Shown: piece by piece, positions 1 through 10,555 of the stretch
How positions within the stretch are numbered: position 1 is the stretch's first letter
Layout of the letters: the number at the start of each line of letters is the position of its first letter
Made by a program: the position numbers and the translations under genes
The notes under the pieces: generated by a model
The model's input: the letters and a program-made list of their open reading frames with translations, nothing else
The model's database searches: none
Told to the model about the DNA's origin: nothing
From: Prochlorococcus sp. AG-363-K07
GTDB lineage: Bacteria > Cyanobacteriota > Cyanobacteriia > PCC-6307 > Cyanobiaceae
Direction of reading: 5' to 3'
Assembly (NCBI GenBank): GCA_003280225.1
Contig: QCFO01000010.1
Location: forward strand, 1-64,000
Length of the DNA stretch: 64,000 nucleotides

Positions 1-1
1 G

Positions 2-730
2 CTGCTTAAATTGGAGGGACTCGTTGATTTGATTATTCCTCGAGGAAGCAATGAACTAGTGCAATTTATTCAAGAAAATACTCGTATACCTGTTCTTGGG
101 CATGCTGATGGTATTTGCCACTTGTACATTGACTCTGAAGTTGATCTAGGTCAGGCAGTAAGAATTGCTATTGACTCTAAAACACAGTATCCAGCAGCAT
201 GTAATTCTATTGAGACACTTCTTCTTCACCAAAATGTTGCCGCTTCTTTCCTTCAATCAGCTATCCCTATTTTTACAGACTTAGGAGTAAGACTTTTAGG
301 TGATAAGGCAAGTCAAAAATTAGGGATAAATGCTTCGGCTACAGAAGATGATTGGTCTACTGAATATCTTGATCTGACTCTTTCAGTTAAGGTCGTTAAG
401 AGTTCTGAAGAAGCAATCGACCACATTAATAGCTTTGGCTCTAAGCATACAGATGCCATCGCTACAACTAATAAGCATACTGCTGATCATTTTCTTCAAT
501 CTGTAAATAGTTCGGGTGTATTTCACAATTGCTCCACTCGCTTTGCAGATGGCTTCCGTTATGGATTTGGAGCAGAAGTTGGAATCAGCACGCAAACACT
601 CCCACCAAGAGGACCTGTTGGCCTTGAAGGATTAGTGACTTATAAATACAGACTAAGTGGCAATGGGCACATTGCCTCTGAATATGCTTCTGGAGATCGT
701 TCTTTTACCCATAAGAACTTACTCTCATGA
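2..730 (+). CDS. proA: Gamma-glutamyl phosphate reductase, C-terminal part (partial)
   Basis: This is the C-terminal 242 codons of glutamate-5-semialdehyde dehydrogenase, which reduces gamma-glutamyl phosphate with NADPH in cytosolic proline synthesis. The frame is open to the left edge, so the N-terminal part lies outside the window. The aldehyde-dehydrogenase nucleophile is visible in [13 protein letters not shown], with the Cys codon at 200-202. The later block [14 protein letters not shown] and the C-terminal [18 protein letters not shown] are typical of ProA. Its stop overlaps the folB start as ATGA at 727-730, so the two are probably translated together. Nothing in the visible part looks damaged. 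Confidence 0.95.
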   Translation: MLKLEGLVDLIIPRGSNELVQFIQENTRIPVLGHADGICHLYIDSEVDLGQAVRIAIDSKTQYPAACNSIETLLLHQNVAASFLQSAIPIFTDLGVRLLGDKASQKLGINASATEDDWSTEYLDLTLSVKVVKSSEEAIDHINSFGSKHTDAIATTNKHTADHFLQSVNSSGVFHNCSTRFADGFRYGFGAEVGISTQTLPPRGPVGLEGLVTYKYRLSGNGHIASEYASGDRSFTHKNLLS

Positions 731-1119
731 GCAATCAACTACTTACAGATGCTATTCACGTCACGAATATCAACCTATGGTCTCATGTTGGGGTTTTAGA
801 ACATGAGCGTATCATGGGCCAGGAATTCGAGCTTGATTTCACTCTTTGGCTAAATGTCACTCAAGCTGCTATTAATGACGACCTTTCATTCACGCAAGAC
901 TACAGCATTGCGATTAGAGACCTTCAGACGTTCTCTTTAGATTTGTATTGCTACACGATTGAGAGATTTAGCCAATTAATTCTTGACCGTTTAGAGGGAA
1001 TTTATGGTTTAGTCCCTATGCGTGTTCGCCTTAGAAAGTGCTCTCCTCCTGTTCCTGGATTTCTCGGAAGTGTTGTTGTTGAGCGATGGCGCCATTCTTC
1101 AGCTTCTCAGTTGTTATGA
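727..1119 (+). CDS. folB: Dihydroneopterin aldolase
   Basis: FolB converts 7,8-dihydroneopterin to 6-hydroxymethyl-dihydropterin and glycolaldehyde in folate synthesis. The 130 residues form one complete FolB domain of normal size: the N-terminal strand [17 protein letters not shown] with acidic residues 25-27, GQEFELDF at 31-38, and the C-terminal [10 protein letters not shown], in which Lys104 is the expected catalytic lysine. The ATG overlaps the proA stop by 4 bases, and its own stop overlaps the next ATG by 4 bases, so proA, folB and the lipase-like gene look translationally coupled. There is no biochemical link between these three, so the arrangement probably reflects genome packing. 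Confidence 0.93.
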   Translation: MSNQLLTDAIHVTNINLWSHVGVLEHERIMGQEFELDFTLWLNVTQAAINDDLSFTQDYSIAIRDLQTFSLDLYCYTIERFSQLILDRLEGIYGLVPMRVRLRKCSPPVPGFLGSVVVERWRHSSASQLL

Positions 1120-1724
1120 CGAGAAGTAAAACTCCAATTGTCTTAGTACATGGACTATGGGATGAACCGAAGGTCTTTAAATATCTAGTTGAAGCTCTTG
1201 CTAAAGACTATCCCAAAATATTGACACCCTTTCTTTTCCACTCTGGAGGGAGAAGTGACCTATCGACTTTGGCTCAAAATCTGGATTATTTGATAAATCA
1301 AAATTTTGGGTCGTCTACACACATAACACTGCTTGGCTTTTCTATGGGAGGTGTTGTTAGTCGTATTTGGCTACAACAATTTGGAGGTGCCAAAAGAACT
1401 ATGTCTTTTTTTAGTGTTGGGGCACCACATTTTGGAACTTTAACAGCACAATTAGTACCATCTTGGCTGCTTAGAGGAGTCGCAGAGATGAGAATAGGAA
1501 GCTCACTCCTACGAAATTTGAATGAAACCCTTTATCTATTAGAAGAAGTTAAATGTACTAGTTTTTTTTGTTATTGCGACTTGATGGTATTCCCTGGGTG
1601 GAATGCTGTCTTACCAATTGGTTCAAAATATAATCTACCTGTTTTAACTCATAGGGGTTTAATCACTCATCCCAAGTCTGTAGGAATTATTTCTTCAGCA
1701 ATTCTCAAGGGTTTATATCATTAA
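1116..1724 (+). CDS. Lipase-like alpha/beta hydrolase
   Basis: This 202-residue protein is an alpha/beta hydrolase related to bacterial triacylglycerol lipases. Visible are the oxyanion-type HG in VLVHGLW (12-13), the nucleophile elbow GFSMG with Ser76, GAPHFGT (102-108), an Asp candidate in CDLMVFP (155) and a C-terminal His at 179 or 185. I take ATG 1116, which overlaps the folB stop; a longer frame from 1086 exists but would sit inside folB. There is no signal peptide, so it is probably cytosolic. The substrate is unknown and could be a lipid, a pigment ester or a thioester. Its 3' end overlaps the convergent peptidase gene by 20 bases. Confidence 0.85.
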   Translation: MTRSKTPIVLVHGLWDEPKVFKYLVEALAKDYPKILTPFLFHSGGRSDLSTLAQNLDYLINQNFGSSTHITLLGFSMGGVVSRIWLQQFGGAKRTMSFFSVGAPHFGTLTAQLVPSWLLRGVAEMRIGSSLLRNLNETLYLLEEVKCTSFFCYCDLMVFPGWNAVLPIGSKYNLPVLTHRGLITHPKSVGIISSAILKGLYH

Positions 1725-3855
1725 GACCCGATTGTCTAATTAAAGAGTCTGTTGTTGCTTCCCTCCCCCGAAAGTCTAGAAATATCTCCTCCGCTGAGCG
1801 ACTTCCTCCTTGAGAAAGAACTGTCTCAAGAAATTTCCTACCTGTTCTTTTGATATTCGCTTCATCATCGTGATCAATCTCCTCAAAAGCTGCAAATGCA
1901 TCTGCACTTAAAACCTCTGCCCATTTATATGAATAGTACCCAGCTGAATATCCACCAGCAAAGATGTGGCTAAAAGCACAAAGGAACTGATCTTCTTCTA
2001 TTGGGGGTAATACAGATGTGGTTTTGGCAATTTGTCTTCGCAGTTCATCAGGGCTTATGCCATCTTTTTTATTCCATTGTGAATGTAAACGCAGATCTGT
2101 AAGGGCAAAATGTATTTGCCGGAGGGTTGAGATACCTGCGTTGAATTTCTTGGCCTCAATTAATTTTTTGAATTCTGATTTGGGTAATGGTTTTCCAGTT
2201 TCCCAGTGGCCAGAGATGCTCATTAGAGTTTTTTCTTCCAAGCACCAATTTTCCATAAATTGACTCGGAAGTTCGACCGCATCCCATTCGACATTGTTGA
2301 TTCCTGCTGCTTGGGGGTAGTCCACTTTTGTAAGCATATGTTGTAATCCATGACCGAATTCATGAAAGAGAGTTTCTACTTCCTCAAAACTCATAAGGCT
2401 GGGATGACTTTCTGTGGGTGGAGTCTGGTTGCAAATAAGGTAAGCCACTGGCAAAGTGAAACCCCCACTTTTTGACTTAGTTCTGCCTATACATTCGTCC
2501 ATCCAAGCACCTCCTCTTTTATTAGATGGCCTGCTATAGGGATCTAAGTAAAAGAAAGAGAGTGGTGATCCATTGGAATCAAGCAACCTAAAGAAACGAA
2601 CATCTTTATTCCATACTGGTGCTTCTCCATCTGCCTCTTCGATTGTGATATCGAACAATCTTTCACATAATTTGAATAAACCTTGAAGAACTTTAGGTAG
2701 TGGAAACCAAGGTCTAAGAGCTTCTTGATTTAATTTGAATTGTTCTTGCTTGAGTTGTTCTGACCAGTAGCTGATGTCCCATGGTGAAAGATCAGAATAA
2801 CAATGTCCATTTTTATTTTGAGCAAACTCTTTGAGATTATTTAATTCTTTTTGAGCTGCTGGCATGGCTGCAGCAAGTAGTTCAAAGAGTAATTTCTCTA
2901 CTGCATCAACATTCTTTGCCATTTTCGTAGAAAGTGAAAACTCAGCCCAACTCTTGTACCCCAATAGTTGAGCTTGCTTTGATCTAAGTATGAGAATTTC
3001 TTCAATTAAATCTCTATTATTAGAGTTACCCGTGCTAGCTCTACTAACATAAGCCTTGTAGAGAAACTCTCTGGTTTTTCTACTGGATCCGTTGGACATG
3101 AATGCCAAATAGCGGGGCATGTCTAAGCCAAGTCTCCATGGACCATTTTCCGCATTTGGTATGGCACCATTTAACCCACTATCCCCAGCTTCTTTTGCTG
3201 CACTCGATAGTAATTTTAAAGCACGATTAGGGAGTCCTTCTACTTCTGACTTTTTTGTTATTAATAACGTCCAGTTTTTTGTGGCATCTAGGACGTTATT
3301 ACTAAACGTAGTTGAAAGTTCAGCGAGTCTTTGACTATAAGAATTAAATAAAGATTTGCTTGAGCTGTCAAGCCCTACTCCACGATGATCCATTGAAACG
3401 ATTTCTAAATCTAATATTCTCTTTTGAACTTGTTCTAATTCATACTTAGAATTTTGTCGTAGATTTAGAAGAGCTTTATATATAGCTTGACTTTGACCAA
3501 TTTTATTTAGGAAACTAATCACATTAGGTTGTTGTTCTGTATGGGCTGCGCGTAATTCGGCCGTGTTAGACACACCATTGAGATGACTTACTGCTCCCCA
3601 GCTCCATCTCAACTTTTCGCTCAAAGTATAAATAGGAAGTATTACTTCGTTCCATTCTAATGATTGTTTTGACTTAAGCTTATTTTCAAATTTATCTTCG
3701 AGTTTTGCTAACTCGACTTCCAGATTCTTTATTAGAAGGGGAATTTGTTTATTTATTGCATCTGGTGTGATTTCATTAAAAGCTGGGAGTCCTTCTCCTT
3801 TTAGCAAGGGATATTTACTTTTAATTTGGTTGGTCTCTGTTTTCATGTTATCCAA
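1705..3855 (-). CDS. prlC: M3-family oligopeptidase (oligopeptidase A type)
   Basis: This is a zinc metallopeptidase of the thimet oligopeptidase/OpdA family that degrades short cytosolic peptides, including cleaved signal peptides. At 716 residues it has normal length. The zinc site HEFGHGLQH starts at residue 498 (His498, Glu499, His502), and the third ligand is probably Glu528 in [12 protein letters not shown]. The C-terminal block [23 protein letters not shown], which helps form the substrate pocket, is also present. The start overlaps the end of ndhD by 8 bases, and an in-frame Met at codon 4 is an alternative. It probably follows ndhD on the same transcript, although the functions are unrelated. 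Confidence 0.92.
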   Translation of the reverse strand: MDNMKTETNQIKSKYPLLKGEGLPAFNEITPDAINKQIPLLIKNLEVELAKLEDKFENKLKSKQSLEWNEVILPIYTLSEKLRWSWGAVSHLNGVSNTAELRAAHTEQQPNVISFLNKIGQSQAIYKALLNLRQNSKYELEQVQKRILDLEIVSMDHRGVGLDSSSKSLFNSYSQRLAELSTTFSNNVLDATKNWTLLITKKSEVEGLPNRALKLLSSAAKEAGDSGLNGAIPNAENGPWRLGLDMPRYLAFMSNGSSRKTREFLYKAYVSRASTGNSNNRDLIEEILILRSKQAQLLGYKSWAEFSLSTKMAKNVDAVEKLLFELLAAAMPAAQKELNNLKEFAQNKNGHCYSDLSPWDISYWSEQLKQEQFKLNQEALRPWFPLPKVLQGLFKLCERLFDITIEEADGEAPVWNKDVRFFRLLDSNGSPLSFFYLDPYSRPSNKRGGAWMDECIGRTKSKSGGFTLPVAYLICNQTPPTESHPSLMSFEEVETLFHEFGHGLQHMLTKVDYPQAAGINNVEWDAVELPSQFMENWCLEEKTLMSISGHWETGKPLPKSEFKKLIEAKKFNAGISTLRQIHFALTDLRLHSQWNKKDGISPDELRRQIAKTTSVLPPIEEDQFLCAFSHIFAGGYSAGYYSYKWAEVLSADAFAAFEEIDHDDEANIKRTGRKFLETVLSQGGSRSAEEIFLDFRGREATTDSLIRQSGLNDINP

Positions 3856-5422
3856 TTGGTAATGATTTTAATGTTGTAGTGATTCCAGTATTTAATAAAT
3901 TCTCGGCAAGAGTATTTGTCGATGCCTCATAGAAATCTATTGCTGCCCTTGGCCAGAAACCAATAACTAAAGTAGGGACTAAAAGAGTTAGTCCAATAGT
4001 CATCTCCCTTGCATTCATTTCGGAAGTATTTGCTAGTGCTGGTATTCTTGGACCAAAGAATACTCTCCTACACATTGACAGCAGGTAAATTGGAGTAAGT
4101 ACTAGTCCAATTGCCGATAGAATTACAACGATTGATCTGAAGATAGAAGTGAAATTCTCTTGACTGGTAATTCCTAGGAAGATTGTTATTTCACTAATGA
4201 ACCCGCTCATTCCTGGAAGAGCTAGGGATGCTAATGAACTAGTCAAGAAGAATGCAAAGGTTATAGGAAGTACTTTTGCTAATCCCCCCATGTTTGGAAT
4301 TGAAAGGGTATTGGTTCTTTCATAGAAGGAGCCTGTAAAGAAAAACATTGCTGCTGCTATAAGTCCATGGCTTATCATTTGGAGCATTGCACCGCTAATT
4401 CCTAGTGCATCGATAGCTCCTATTCCTAGAAGTACAAAACCCATATGACTGACTGAGCTACAAGCAATTCTCCTCTTTACATTGTCTTGTGCAAATGCAT
4501 TTAAAGCTCCATAAATAATATTCACTATGCCTATAACAATTAGTGCAGGTGCAAGTTGAAGATGAGCGGTAGGCAGCATTTGAACATTAAAACGTATAAG
4601 TGCATAACCTCCCATTTTGAGTAGCACGCCAGCTAAGAGCATTGAAACGGGAGCATTTGCCTCTCCATGGGCATCAGGGAGCCATGTGTGTAAAGGGAAA
4701 ATGGGTAGTTTGACTCCAAATCCAACAAGAAATCCTAGGTAGCACAAAAGCCCAAAACTACCTGAAGGTTTGAGTTCAGCTAGTTCAGTGAAATTTAGTG
4801 TAAATTGGTTACCTGAAAATGCTATTGCCAAGCCACTAATTAATATTAATAATGAAGCAAGGGCTGTATAGAGTATAAACTTAGTCGCTGCATATTGCCT
4901 ATTTGTGCCACCCCAAATTGCTATTAAGAGATATACAGGAACTAATTCTAATTCCCATGCAAGAAAAAATAGGAGAAAATCCTGCGACAGGAAAACAAGG
5001 GCCTGAGCAGAGGCTTGAACGAGGAGTAGGGCAAAATAAAGTCTTTTCTTACTTTTGATCTTCCAGCTTGCGGCTGCTGAAAGTAAGGTAATTAGCCCAC
5101 TAAGTACTACTAGAGGAGCTGATATTCCGTCTGCTCCTAATGACCATTCAAGTCCAATAAGAGGTATCCAACTAATTCTTTCAGCTAATTGAATTTCGTG
5201 TAAGGAGTTGTCAAACAGTTGACTGAAAACTCCAATGATTAAAAGAAAATCTGCAAATAAAAAACTAAGTGCCAGATTCCTTGGCAGCTCTGAACCAGAG
5301 TATTTTGTCTCTCCAGGAAGTAGGGGCATTAGAAGTGCCCCTACTGCTGGTAGCAGAACTATTAATGATAACCAGGGAAAATCGACCTGGGACGCGGCCG
5401 CTATTGGCAAATTGGCGTCCAT
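3848..5422 (-). CDS. ndhD: NAD(P)H dehydrogenase (NDH-1) subunit 4, NdhD1 type
   Basis: This is a proton-pumping membrane subunit of the thylakoid NDH-1 complex, homologous to NuoM, used in respiration and cyclic electron flow. The 524 residues are almost all hydrophobic, with about 14 predicted membrane helices and the antiporter-like core. The essential helix-5 glutamate is visible as Glu157 in WELELVP, and a conserved Lys lies in [17 protein letters not shown]. The [20 protein letters not shown] block is characteristic of this subunit family. The length and sequence suggest the NdhD1 (electron-flow) form rather than the CO2-uptake NdhD3/D4 forms, although that assignment is inference. It lies 57 bases downstream of thrB and overlaps the peptidase gene. 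Confidence 0.94.
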   Translation of the reverse strand: MDANLPIAAASQVDFPWLSLIVLLPAVGALLMPLLPGETKYSGSELPRNLALSFLFADFLLIIGVFSQLFDNSLHEIQLAERISWIPLIGLEWSLGADGISAPLVVLSGLITLLSAAASWKIKSKKRLYFALLLVQASAQALVFLSQDFLLFFLAWELELVPVYLLIAIWGGTNRQYAATKFILYTALASLLILISGLAIAFSGNQFTLNFTELAELKPSGSFGLLCYLGFLVGFGVKLPIFPLHTWLPDAHGEANAPVSMLLAGVLLKMGGYALIRFNVQMLPTAHLQLAPALIVIGIVNIIYGALNAFAQDNVKRRIACSSVSHMGFVLLGIGAIDALGISGAMLQMISHGLIAAAMFFFTGSFYERTNTLSIPNMGGLAKVLPITFAFFLTSSLASLALPGMSGFISEITIFLGITSQENFTSIFRSIVVILSAIGLVLTPIYLLSMCRRVFFGPRIPALANTSEMNAREMTIGLTLLVPTLVIGFWPRAAIDFYEASTNTLAENLLNTGITTTLKSLPIG

Positions 5423-5479
5423 GGTAGGAGACAGAAGCCTACTTAATTTACCAGGAGGTGTATTCGCCTGTGAGTAGAT

Positions 5480-6433
5480 CTACTCATTCGAAGCTTCTCT
5501 CCATTGGCTTCCAGCAGTTTGAAGATTTAAAAGAGGAGCTCTACTTTCGACTCCCATTTTCCCCCAAGCAGAAACCATTGCTTGACTTATCTGTTCTCCC
5601 TGAGAGTGATTACAAAGTGCCAAAACACTTGGGCCTGCTCCGCTGATTACACAACCCCATGCTCCAGCTTGTATAGCGGCATTCCTCACTTCCAATCCCC
5701 CTTTGATAAGCCTCCATCTATAAGGCTCGTGTAATCGGTCATTCATGCCATCGGATATCAGTTCACCATTTCCAGTTCTGAGTCCTTGGAGAAGAAGGGT
5801 CAGCGCGCCTAGATTTGTAATTGCATCACTGATTGGAACTGTTTTTGGCATTGCCCGCCTGGCCTCGCTAGTACTCAGCCGAATTGAGGGTATTGCTACA
5901 ACTGCTTTGACAGAGTTCAACCACTCACAACGAATAACTCTCCATCTTTCTGATGCTGTCTTAGCAGTCATGCACAATCCTCCTAGTAATGAAGGAACGA
6001 CATTGTCAGGGTGGCCTTCAATATCAATGGCTAGTTCTAAAAGTTTTTCTTTGGGTAGCGGAGAGCCCATCAAAGCATTCGCACCCACTAATCCTGCGAC
6101 GATTGCAGTTGCACTACTTCCTAAACCTCGAGCTGGCGGCACTGCAAGCTTGACTCTTGCCTCCATGCCAACGGGCTCAATATCTGCGGCTTTCCAGACT
6201 CTTTGAGCAGCTCTATAAACCAAATTTTCAGGCCCCCCTCGTAGATGGCTCCCTTCTGGCCCTTCCATAATTAATTCGAAGCGTTCTCCGTTGCCTTCAA
6301 TCCTTTGAATGGAAAACCGATTATTAAGATCTAGCGCGGCACCTAAGCAGTCAAAGCCAGGGCCAAGATTGGCTGTAGTGGAGGGAACGTCCACTATTAC
6401 TTTCTGACCAATGCGCGGTTGCGCCATCAGCAT
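5480..6433 (-). CDS. thrB: Homoserine kinase
   Basis: ThrB phosphorylates homoserine with ATP on the way to threonine. It is a GHMP-superfamily kinase of normal length (317 residues). The N-terminal VPSTTANLGPGFDCLGAAL is diagnostic, and the ATP-binding GHMP loop PPARGLGSSATA lies at 99-110. GHPDNVVPSLLGG and the C-terminal SGAGPSVLAL are also present. Start choices are ATG 6433 or the Met two codons later (6427); the family consensus begins close to the second. It sits 25 bases after glk and 57 before ndhD on the same strand. Its neighbour thrS charges threonine, but this adjacency may be accidental. Confidence 0.95.
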   Translation of the reverse strand: MLMAQPRIGQKVIVDVPSTTANLGPGFDCLGAALDLNNRFSIQRIEGNGERFELIMEGPEGSHLRGGPENLVYRAAQRVWKAADIEPVGMEARVKLAVPPARGLGSSATAIVAGLVGANALMGSPLPKEKLLELAIDIEGHPDNVVPSLLGGLCMTAKTASERWRVIRCEWLNSVKAVVAIPSIRLSTSEARRAMPKTVPISDAITNLGALTLLLQGLRTGNGELISDGMNDRLHEPYRWRLIKGGLEVRNAAIQAGAWGCVISGAGPSVLALCNHSQGEQISQAMVSAWGKMGVESRAPLLNLQTAGSQWREASNE

Positions 6434-6458
6434 CTACCTATTTGGATTAGTTTCTCAC

Positions 6459-7493
6459 TTAGTAAGCAAGGTAGCGAGTTCGACAAGCTGCGCTATATAG
6501 TCCTATCTCAGGATCTGTTAGCGCCATTATTGGAATATTTTCTAAGTAGAGTTTGAATCTTCCTTTGTTTTTGAATGAATTGAGAAAAATATCCGATCTT
6601 ATTCCATCTAGGTGCTTGGCGGCTGTCCCGCCTGCTATCCATAGTCCAGCTTCGCAAAGCTCCTGGAGCGCCAAATCGCCAGCTGCAGAGCCATAAGCAC
6701 TTAGCCAAAGGTTCACAACTTCTTTCATTTTGTTATCACCGGTATAGGCGGCTTGGCTGACTAATGAAGGTAAATCAATATCAATGTTTTGTTCATTGCT
6801 CATCCATTTCTCTGCAATATTCCTTAGCGGATGAAGTTGTGAGTCTTGATGACTTAGTCTCCAGCGGGCTATATGCCCTAGGCCTGAGCCGCTAACAACT
6901 CTTTCCAGAGATAATCTCTGAATCTTTAAGTCATTTTTTAGCCAATTGTAAAGTTCCCATTCCTTTTGCGATCTAGGTGAAAACTCTACGTGACCACCTT
7001 CACTTGGTAAGGCTTTAATTTGATTGCTATTTAATATTCCTTTTGCTATTCCAAGACCTGTACCTGCTCCTATGAAAGCTGCTACGCTATCTCCAGATTT
7101 TTCTTGCTTTCCTTTTTGGATAATAGTAAATTGATTATCTTTAATTGACGGCAAGCTATATATTAAGCAATTAAAGTCATTAATTATATCTAATCTTTCA
7201 AGATTTAGTAAATTACATAAATGTTTTTGATCAATATCCCAGCCTAAATTTGTTAATGTGCAATGATTATTAGAAACTGGACCTGCGACTGCAAAACAAC
7301 CTCTTTCTGGGGTATTTAGTGTGCTGGGGATACTTTTCATAAAGTCAGACAGCATTAGATCTAGTGAGCCCCATTCTTTTGATTTATACCTTTTCTTAAA
7401 CATTTGCTTTGGACAATTGCGATCTTGATAAATGCCAAATAGACTTTTAGTCCCTCCTATGTCTCCAGCTAAAAGTGTTTGATTGTTAGACAT
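6459..7493 (-). CDS. glk: Glucokinase
   Basis: This is an ATP-dependent glucokinase of the bacterial Glk family that makes glucose 6-phosphate in the cytosol. The phosphate-binding AGDIGGTKSLFGIY is at 9-22, the catalytic Asp106 is in INDFNC, GAGTGLG follows, and the sugar-contacting EGGHVEFSPRS is intact. The GSGLGHI block also fits Glk rather than ROK-type kinases. The length of 344 residues is slightly above the 320 of Escherichia coli. In an obligate phototroph it probably salvages glucose released from glycogen, sucrose or glucosylglycerol turnover, or taken up from outside. It lies 16 bases after thrS and 25 before thrB, all on the minus strand. Confidence 0.93.
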   Translation of the reverse strand: MSNNQTLLAGDIGGTKSLFGIYQDRNCPKQMFKKRYKSKEWGSLDLMLSDFMKSIPSTLNTPERGCFAVAGPVSNNHCTLTNLGWDIDQKHLCNLLNLERLDIINDFNCLIYSLPSIKDNQFTIIQKGKQEKSGDSVAAFIGAGTGLGIAKGILNSNQIKALPSEGGHVEFSPRSQKEWELYNWLKNDLKIQRLSLERVVSGSGLGHIARWRLSHQDSQLHPLRNIAEKWMSNEQNIDIDLPSLVSQAAYTGDNKMKEVVNLWLSAYGSAAGDLALQELCEAGLWIAGGTAAKHLDGIRSDIFLNSFKNKGRFKLYLENIPIMALTDPEIGLYSAACRTRYLAY

Positions 7494-7509
7494 GTTGTGG
7501 TGAAAGATG

Positions 7510-9441
7510 TTAAGTCATTGAGACTATGAATTCTGTTCCTTTTTGATCTATAGAATCTTGCAGTAGATTTATAAATTTGTTGATTTTCATTGAACCTAAA
7601 TCCTTCCCATCTCTTGTCCTAATTGAGATTTCTGATCTTTCTATTTCTTTGTCTCCAATTATTATCTGATAAGGAATCCTTTGTAGAGTATGCTCTCTTA
7701 TCTTGAAACCAATTTTTTCATTCCTTATATCAACTTCTACTCTATAACCTAAATCTTTCAAGTGTTTTGATATTTTTGTGCAGTAACCTGAAGCTCTATC
7801 TGTGATCCCTAGTATGACTACCTGTGTTGGTGCTAACCACGTTGGAAATTTGCCTTCATAATGTTCTATTAAAATACCTAAAAACCTTTCAAATGATCCA
7901 AGTATTGCACGGTGGAGCATGACAGGCACTCTTTTCTGATTATCTTCATCTACAAAGGAGGCATTAAGCCTTTTGGGCATTGAGAAGTCAACTTGTATAG
8001 TTCCACACTGCCAGACTCTGTCGAGACAGTCCTTTAGAGAGAATTCAATTTTAGGTCCATAAAAGGCTCCTTCACCCGGTAGTAGCTCCCAATCAAGGTT
8101 CATTGCTCGTAGTGCGTCTTCTAAGGCTTTTTCTGATTTGTCCCATATTTCGTCTGAGCCAACTCTTTTTTTAGGCCTGGTAGACAATTTAATTTGAATT
8201 TGTTGAAACCCGAAGGCACGATAAACTTCAAATACTAAATCTATAAAGTTTGAAACTTCATCTTGAATTTGTGATTCTGTACAAAATATATGAGCATCAT
8301 CTTGCACAAAATTACGAACTCTCATTAGGCCATGGAGTGCACCTGAAGGTTCATTCCTGTGACATGATCCAAACTCAGCAAATCTCAATGGAAGATCTTT
8401 ATAACTTTTTAATCCCTGATTAAACACCTGTACGTGACATGGACAGTTCATTGGTTTAATGGCATATTCTCTATTTTCTGAATTTGTTGTAAACATATCA
8501 TCCTTAAATTTATCCCAATGCCCTGACCTCTCCCATAGAGTTCTGTCAACTGCTTGGGGTGTTCTGATTTCTTTGTAATCATTTTCTTGTAGAATTTTTC
8601 TTATATACTGTTCGAGAATTTGATAAATTGTCCAACCTTTTGGATGCCAAAATACCATGCCTGGAGCTTCCTCTTGCATATGATAAAGAGAGAGATTCTT
8701 GCCAATTTTTCTATGATCTCGTTTCTCAGCTTCTTCTATTCTTTTTAAGTGTGAATTGAGATCCTTATTGTTGCTCCAGGCGGTTCCATATATTCTTTGT
8801 AACATTTCATTCTCTGAATCTCCACGCCAGTATGCACCTGCTATTTTCATCAACTTGAAAGATCTCAGATGTCTTGTATTAGGGACATGAGGGCCCCTGC
8901 ACATATCTACGTATTCCTCGTGTAGATATAATTTGACTAGCTCATCTTCTTTGATTCCAGATATTATTTCAACTTTATATTCTTCACCTCTTTTTTGGAA
9001 AACATCTAGTGCCTCTTTTGCTGTTACTATTTTTACTTTTACGTCATAGTCTTTATTGATGAGTTCTTTCATTCTTGCTTCTATCTTATTAAGTTCATCT
9101 AGAGTGAAATTTTCATCATAGGAAATATCGTAATAGAATCCATTTGAAATTACAGGGCCTATGGCCATTTTTGCGGTCGGGTATAGTTGTTTGACAGCGT
9201 GACCAATTAAATGTGCAAAGGAGTGCCTAATTATATCTAGACCCTCTGAATCTTTGCAGGTTATAATTTGGACGTTTGAGTCGCAATCGATTGGTATACA
9301 TGTATCTATTAATTTACCATTCACTTTTCCAGCTAGGGCGGCTTTAGCTAGTCCTGGACCAATGCCTTCAGCGATTTCCTTTATCGTTACGGATTGCTTG
9401 TATTCTTTTTTATTCCCATCTGGAAGTGTTATTACGGGCAT
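7510..9441 (-). CDS. thrS: Threonyl-tRNA synthetase
   Basis: This class II synthetase charges tRNA-Thr. Domain order is as expected: TGS domain (about 1-62), editing domain with HxxxH in [10 protein letters not shown] (His73, His77), the catalytic core with zinc-binding MNCPCH near residue 335, motif 2 [20 protein letters not shown] and the C-terminal anticodon-binding domain starting near [10 protein letters not shown]. The 643 residues match the full-length form, so editing of mischarged serine should be retained. It follows trpS by 94 bases and precedes glk by 16. No T-box or leader structure is apparent upstream. Confidence 0.97.
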   Translation of the reverse strand: MPVITLPDGNKKEYKQSVTIKEIAEGIGPGLAKAALAGKVNGKLIDTCIPIDCDSNVQIITCKDSEGLDIIRHSFAHLIGHAVKQLYPTAKMAIGPVISNGFYYDISYDENFTLDELNKIEARMKELINKDYDVKVKIVTAKEALDVFQKRGEEYKVEIISGIKEDELVKLYLHEEYVDMCRGPHVPNTRHLRSFKLMKIAGAYWRGDSENEMLQRIYGTAWSNNKDLNSHLKRIEEAEKRDHRKIGKNLSLYHMQEEAPGMVFWHPKGWTIYQILEQYIRKILQENDYKEIRTPQAVDRTLWERSGHWDKFKDDMFTTNSENREYAIKPMNCPCHVQVFNQGLKSYKDLPLRFAEFGSCHRNEPSGALHGLMRVRNFVQDDAHIFCTESQIQDEVSNFIDLVFEVYRAFGFQQIQIKLSTRPKKRVGSDEIWDKSEKALEDALRAMNLDWELLPGEGAFYGPKIEFSLKDCLDRVWQCGTIQVDFSMPKRLNASFVDEDNQKRVPVMLHRAILGSFERFLGILIEHYEGKFPTWLAPTQVVILGITDRASGYCTKISKHLKDLGYRVEVDIRNEKIGFKIREHTLQRIPYQIIIGDKEIERSEISIRTRDGKDLGSMKINKFINLLQDSIDQKGTEFIVSMT

Positions 9442-9535
9442 GGTTACTTCCTTTTTCTTTTCATAGTTAAGAGAGCCTTTGCATTATAAATTAGCTTTTG
9501 ACTAAAAGACAATCAGTTTTTAATTATGATTATAT

Positions 9536-10552
9536 CTAATTTCTTAATTTAATACCAAGAGCACTTTTTACTCGTCTCAATGTTGATTCTGCAACTACTT
9601 CAGCTTCTTTCCTGCCCTTGCTAAGTATTTTTTCTAGTTCGGTTGGATCCTTCATAAGTTCAACGTATTTCGATTGAATTGGCTGCAAAGAAGAAATAGT
9701 TGCTTCTGTTAATAATGGTTTGAATTTGCCCCACCCCATTTCTGCACATTCTTTGGCTACAGATTCTCTATCTTTACCGCTTAAGATAGAGTAAAGTGTT
9801 AATAAGTTGTTTGCTTCAGGCCTATTTTTATTGTCAAATTGAAGTCCAATATGTGAATCTGTCTTGGCTCTTTTTATTTTCTTTGAGACCACTTCAGGTG
9901 TATCTAATAAAGTAATTCTACTATTTGTGTTCGGATCACTTTTACTCATCTTATTTAATCCATCACTTAGGCTCATGACTTTCGCACCATCTTTAAGAAT
10001 TAACGGCTTAGGTACCTTTAATATAGGATTTCCATCTAAACTAAAACGTGCATTAATTCTTTGATGAGCAATATCCCTTGCTAGTTCCAAATGTTGTTTT
10101 TGGTCTTCTCCAACCGGAACCAAGTCTGCATCATAAAGCAGAATATCTGCAGCCATTAGTACTGGATAGTCTAGCAATCCTATCGAAACATTATCTCCTT
10201 GTTTTAATGACTTCTCTTTGAATTGAATCATTCGTTCCATCCAATTTAGGGGTGTTAGACAATTAAGAAGCCAGCACAATTCACTGTGAGCTGAGATTTG
10301 ACTTTGAATAAAAATTGAAGATTTATGAGGATCCATCCCACAAGCAATGTATAAAGCCGCAGTATTTAATGTGTTTTTGGAAAGTACTTTTGGATCATGT
10401 TTAACTGTTATTGCATGTAAATCAACTACACATACAAATGTTTCATGAGTTTGTTGTAGTTCTACCCAATTTCTTATAGCTCCTAGCCAATTGCCAAGAT
10501 GCAATGCCCCTGTTGGTTGGACTCCGGAAAGAACTCTTTGAGTTTTTGTCAC
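9536..10552 (-). CDS. trpS: Tryptophanyl-tRNA synthetase
   Basis: This class I synthetase charges tRNA-Trp. The HIGH-type signature is GALHLGNW, with HLGN at 18-21, and KMSKS is perfect at 201-205. The 338 residues are typical of the bacterial TrpRS. GLLDYPVLMAADILLYDADLVPVGEDQKQH is the conserved tryptophan/ATP pocket region, here given by its ends: it spans residues 125-154. The gene starts 3 bases after the stop of the upstream hypothetical gene on the same strand, so both are probably on one transcript. Confidence 0.97.
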   Translation of the reverse strand: MTKTQRVLSGVQPTGALHLGNWLGAIRNWVELQQTHETFVCVVDLHAITVKHDPKVLSKNTLNTAALYIACGMDPHKSSIFIQSQISAHSELCWLLNCLTPLNWMERMIQFKEKSLKQGDNVSIGLLDYPVLMAADILLYDADLVPVGEDQKQHLELARDIAHQRINARFSLDGNPILKVPKPLILKDGAKVMSLSDGLNKMSKSDPNTNSRITLLDTPEVVSKKIKRAKTDSHIGLQFDNKNRPEANNLLTLYSILSGKDRESVAKECAEMGWGKFKPLLTEATISSLQPIQSKYVELMKDPTELEKILSKGRKEAEVVAESTLRRVKSALGIKLRN

Positions 10553-10555
10553 TTA

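Noticed and set aside
5235-5477. Frame of 80 codons opposite ndhD and beyond
   Set aside because: It is the mirror of the ndhD N-terminus, with composition typical of an antisense frame and no family match.
5745-6206. 153-codon frame antisense to thrB
   Set aside because: ThrB motifs are complete on the other strand; no domain or start signal supports the antisense frame.
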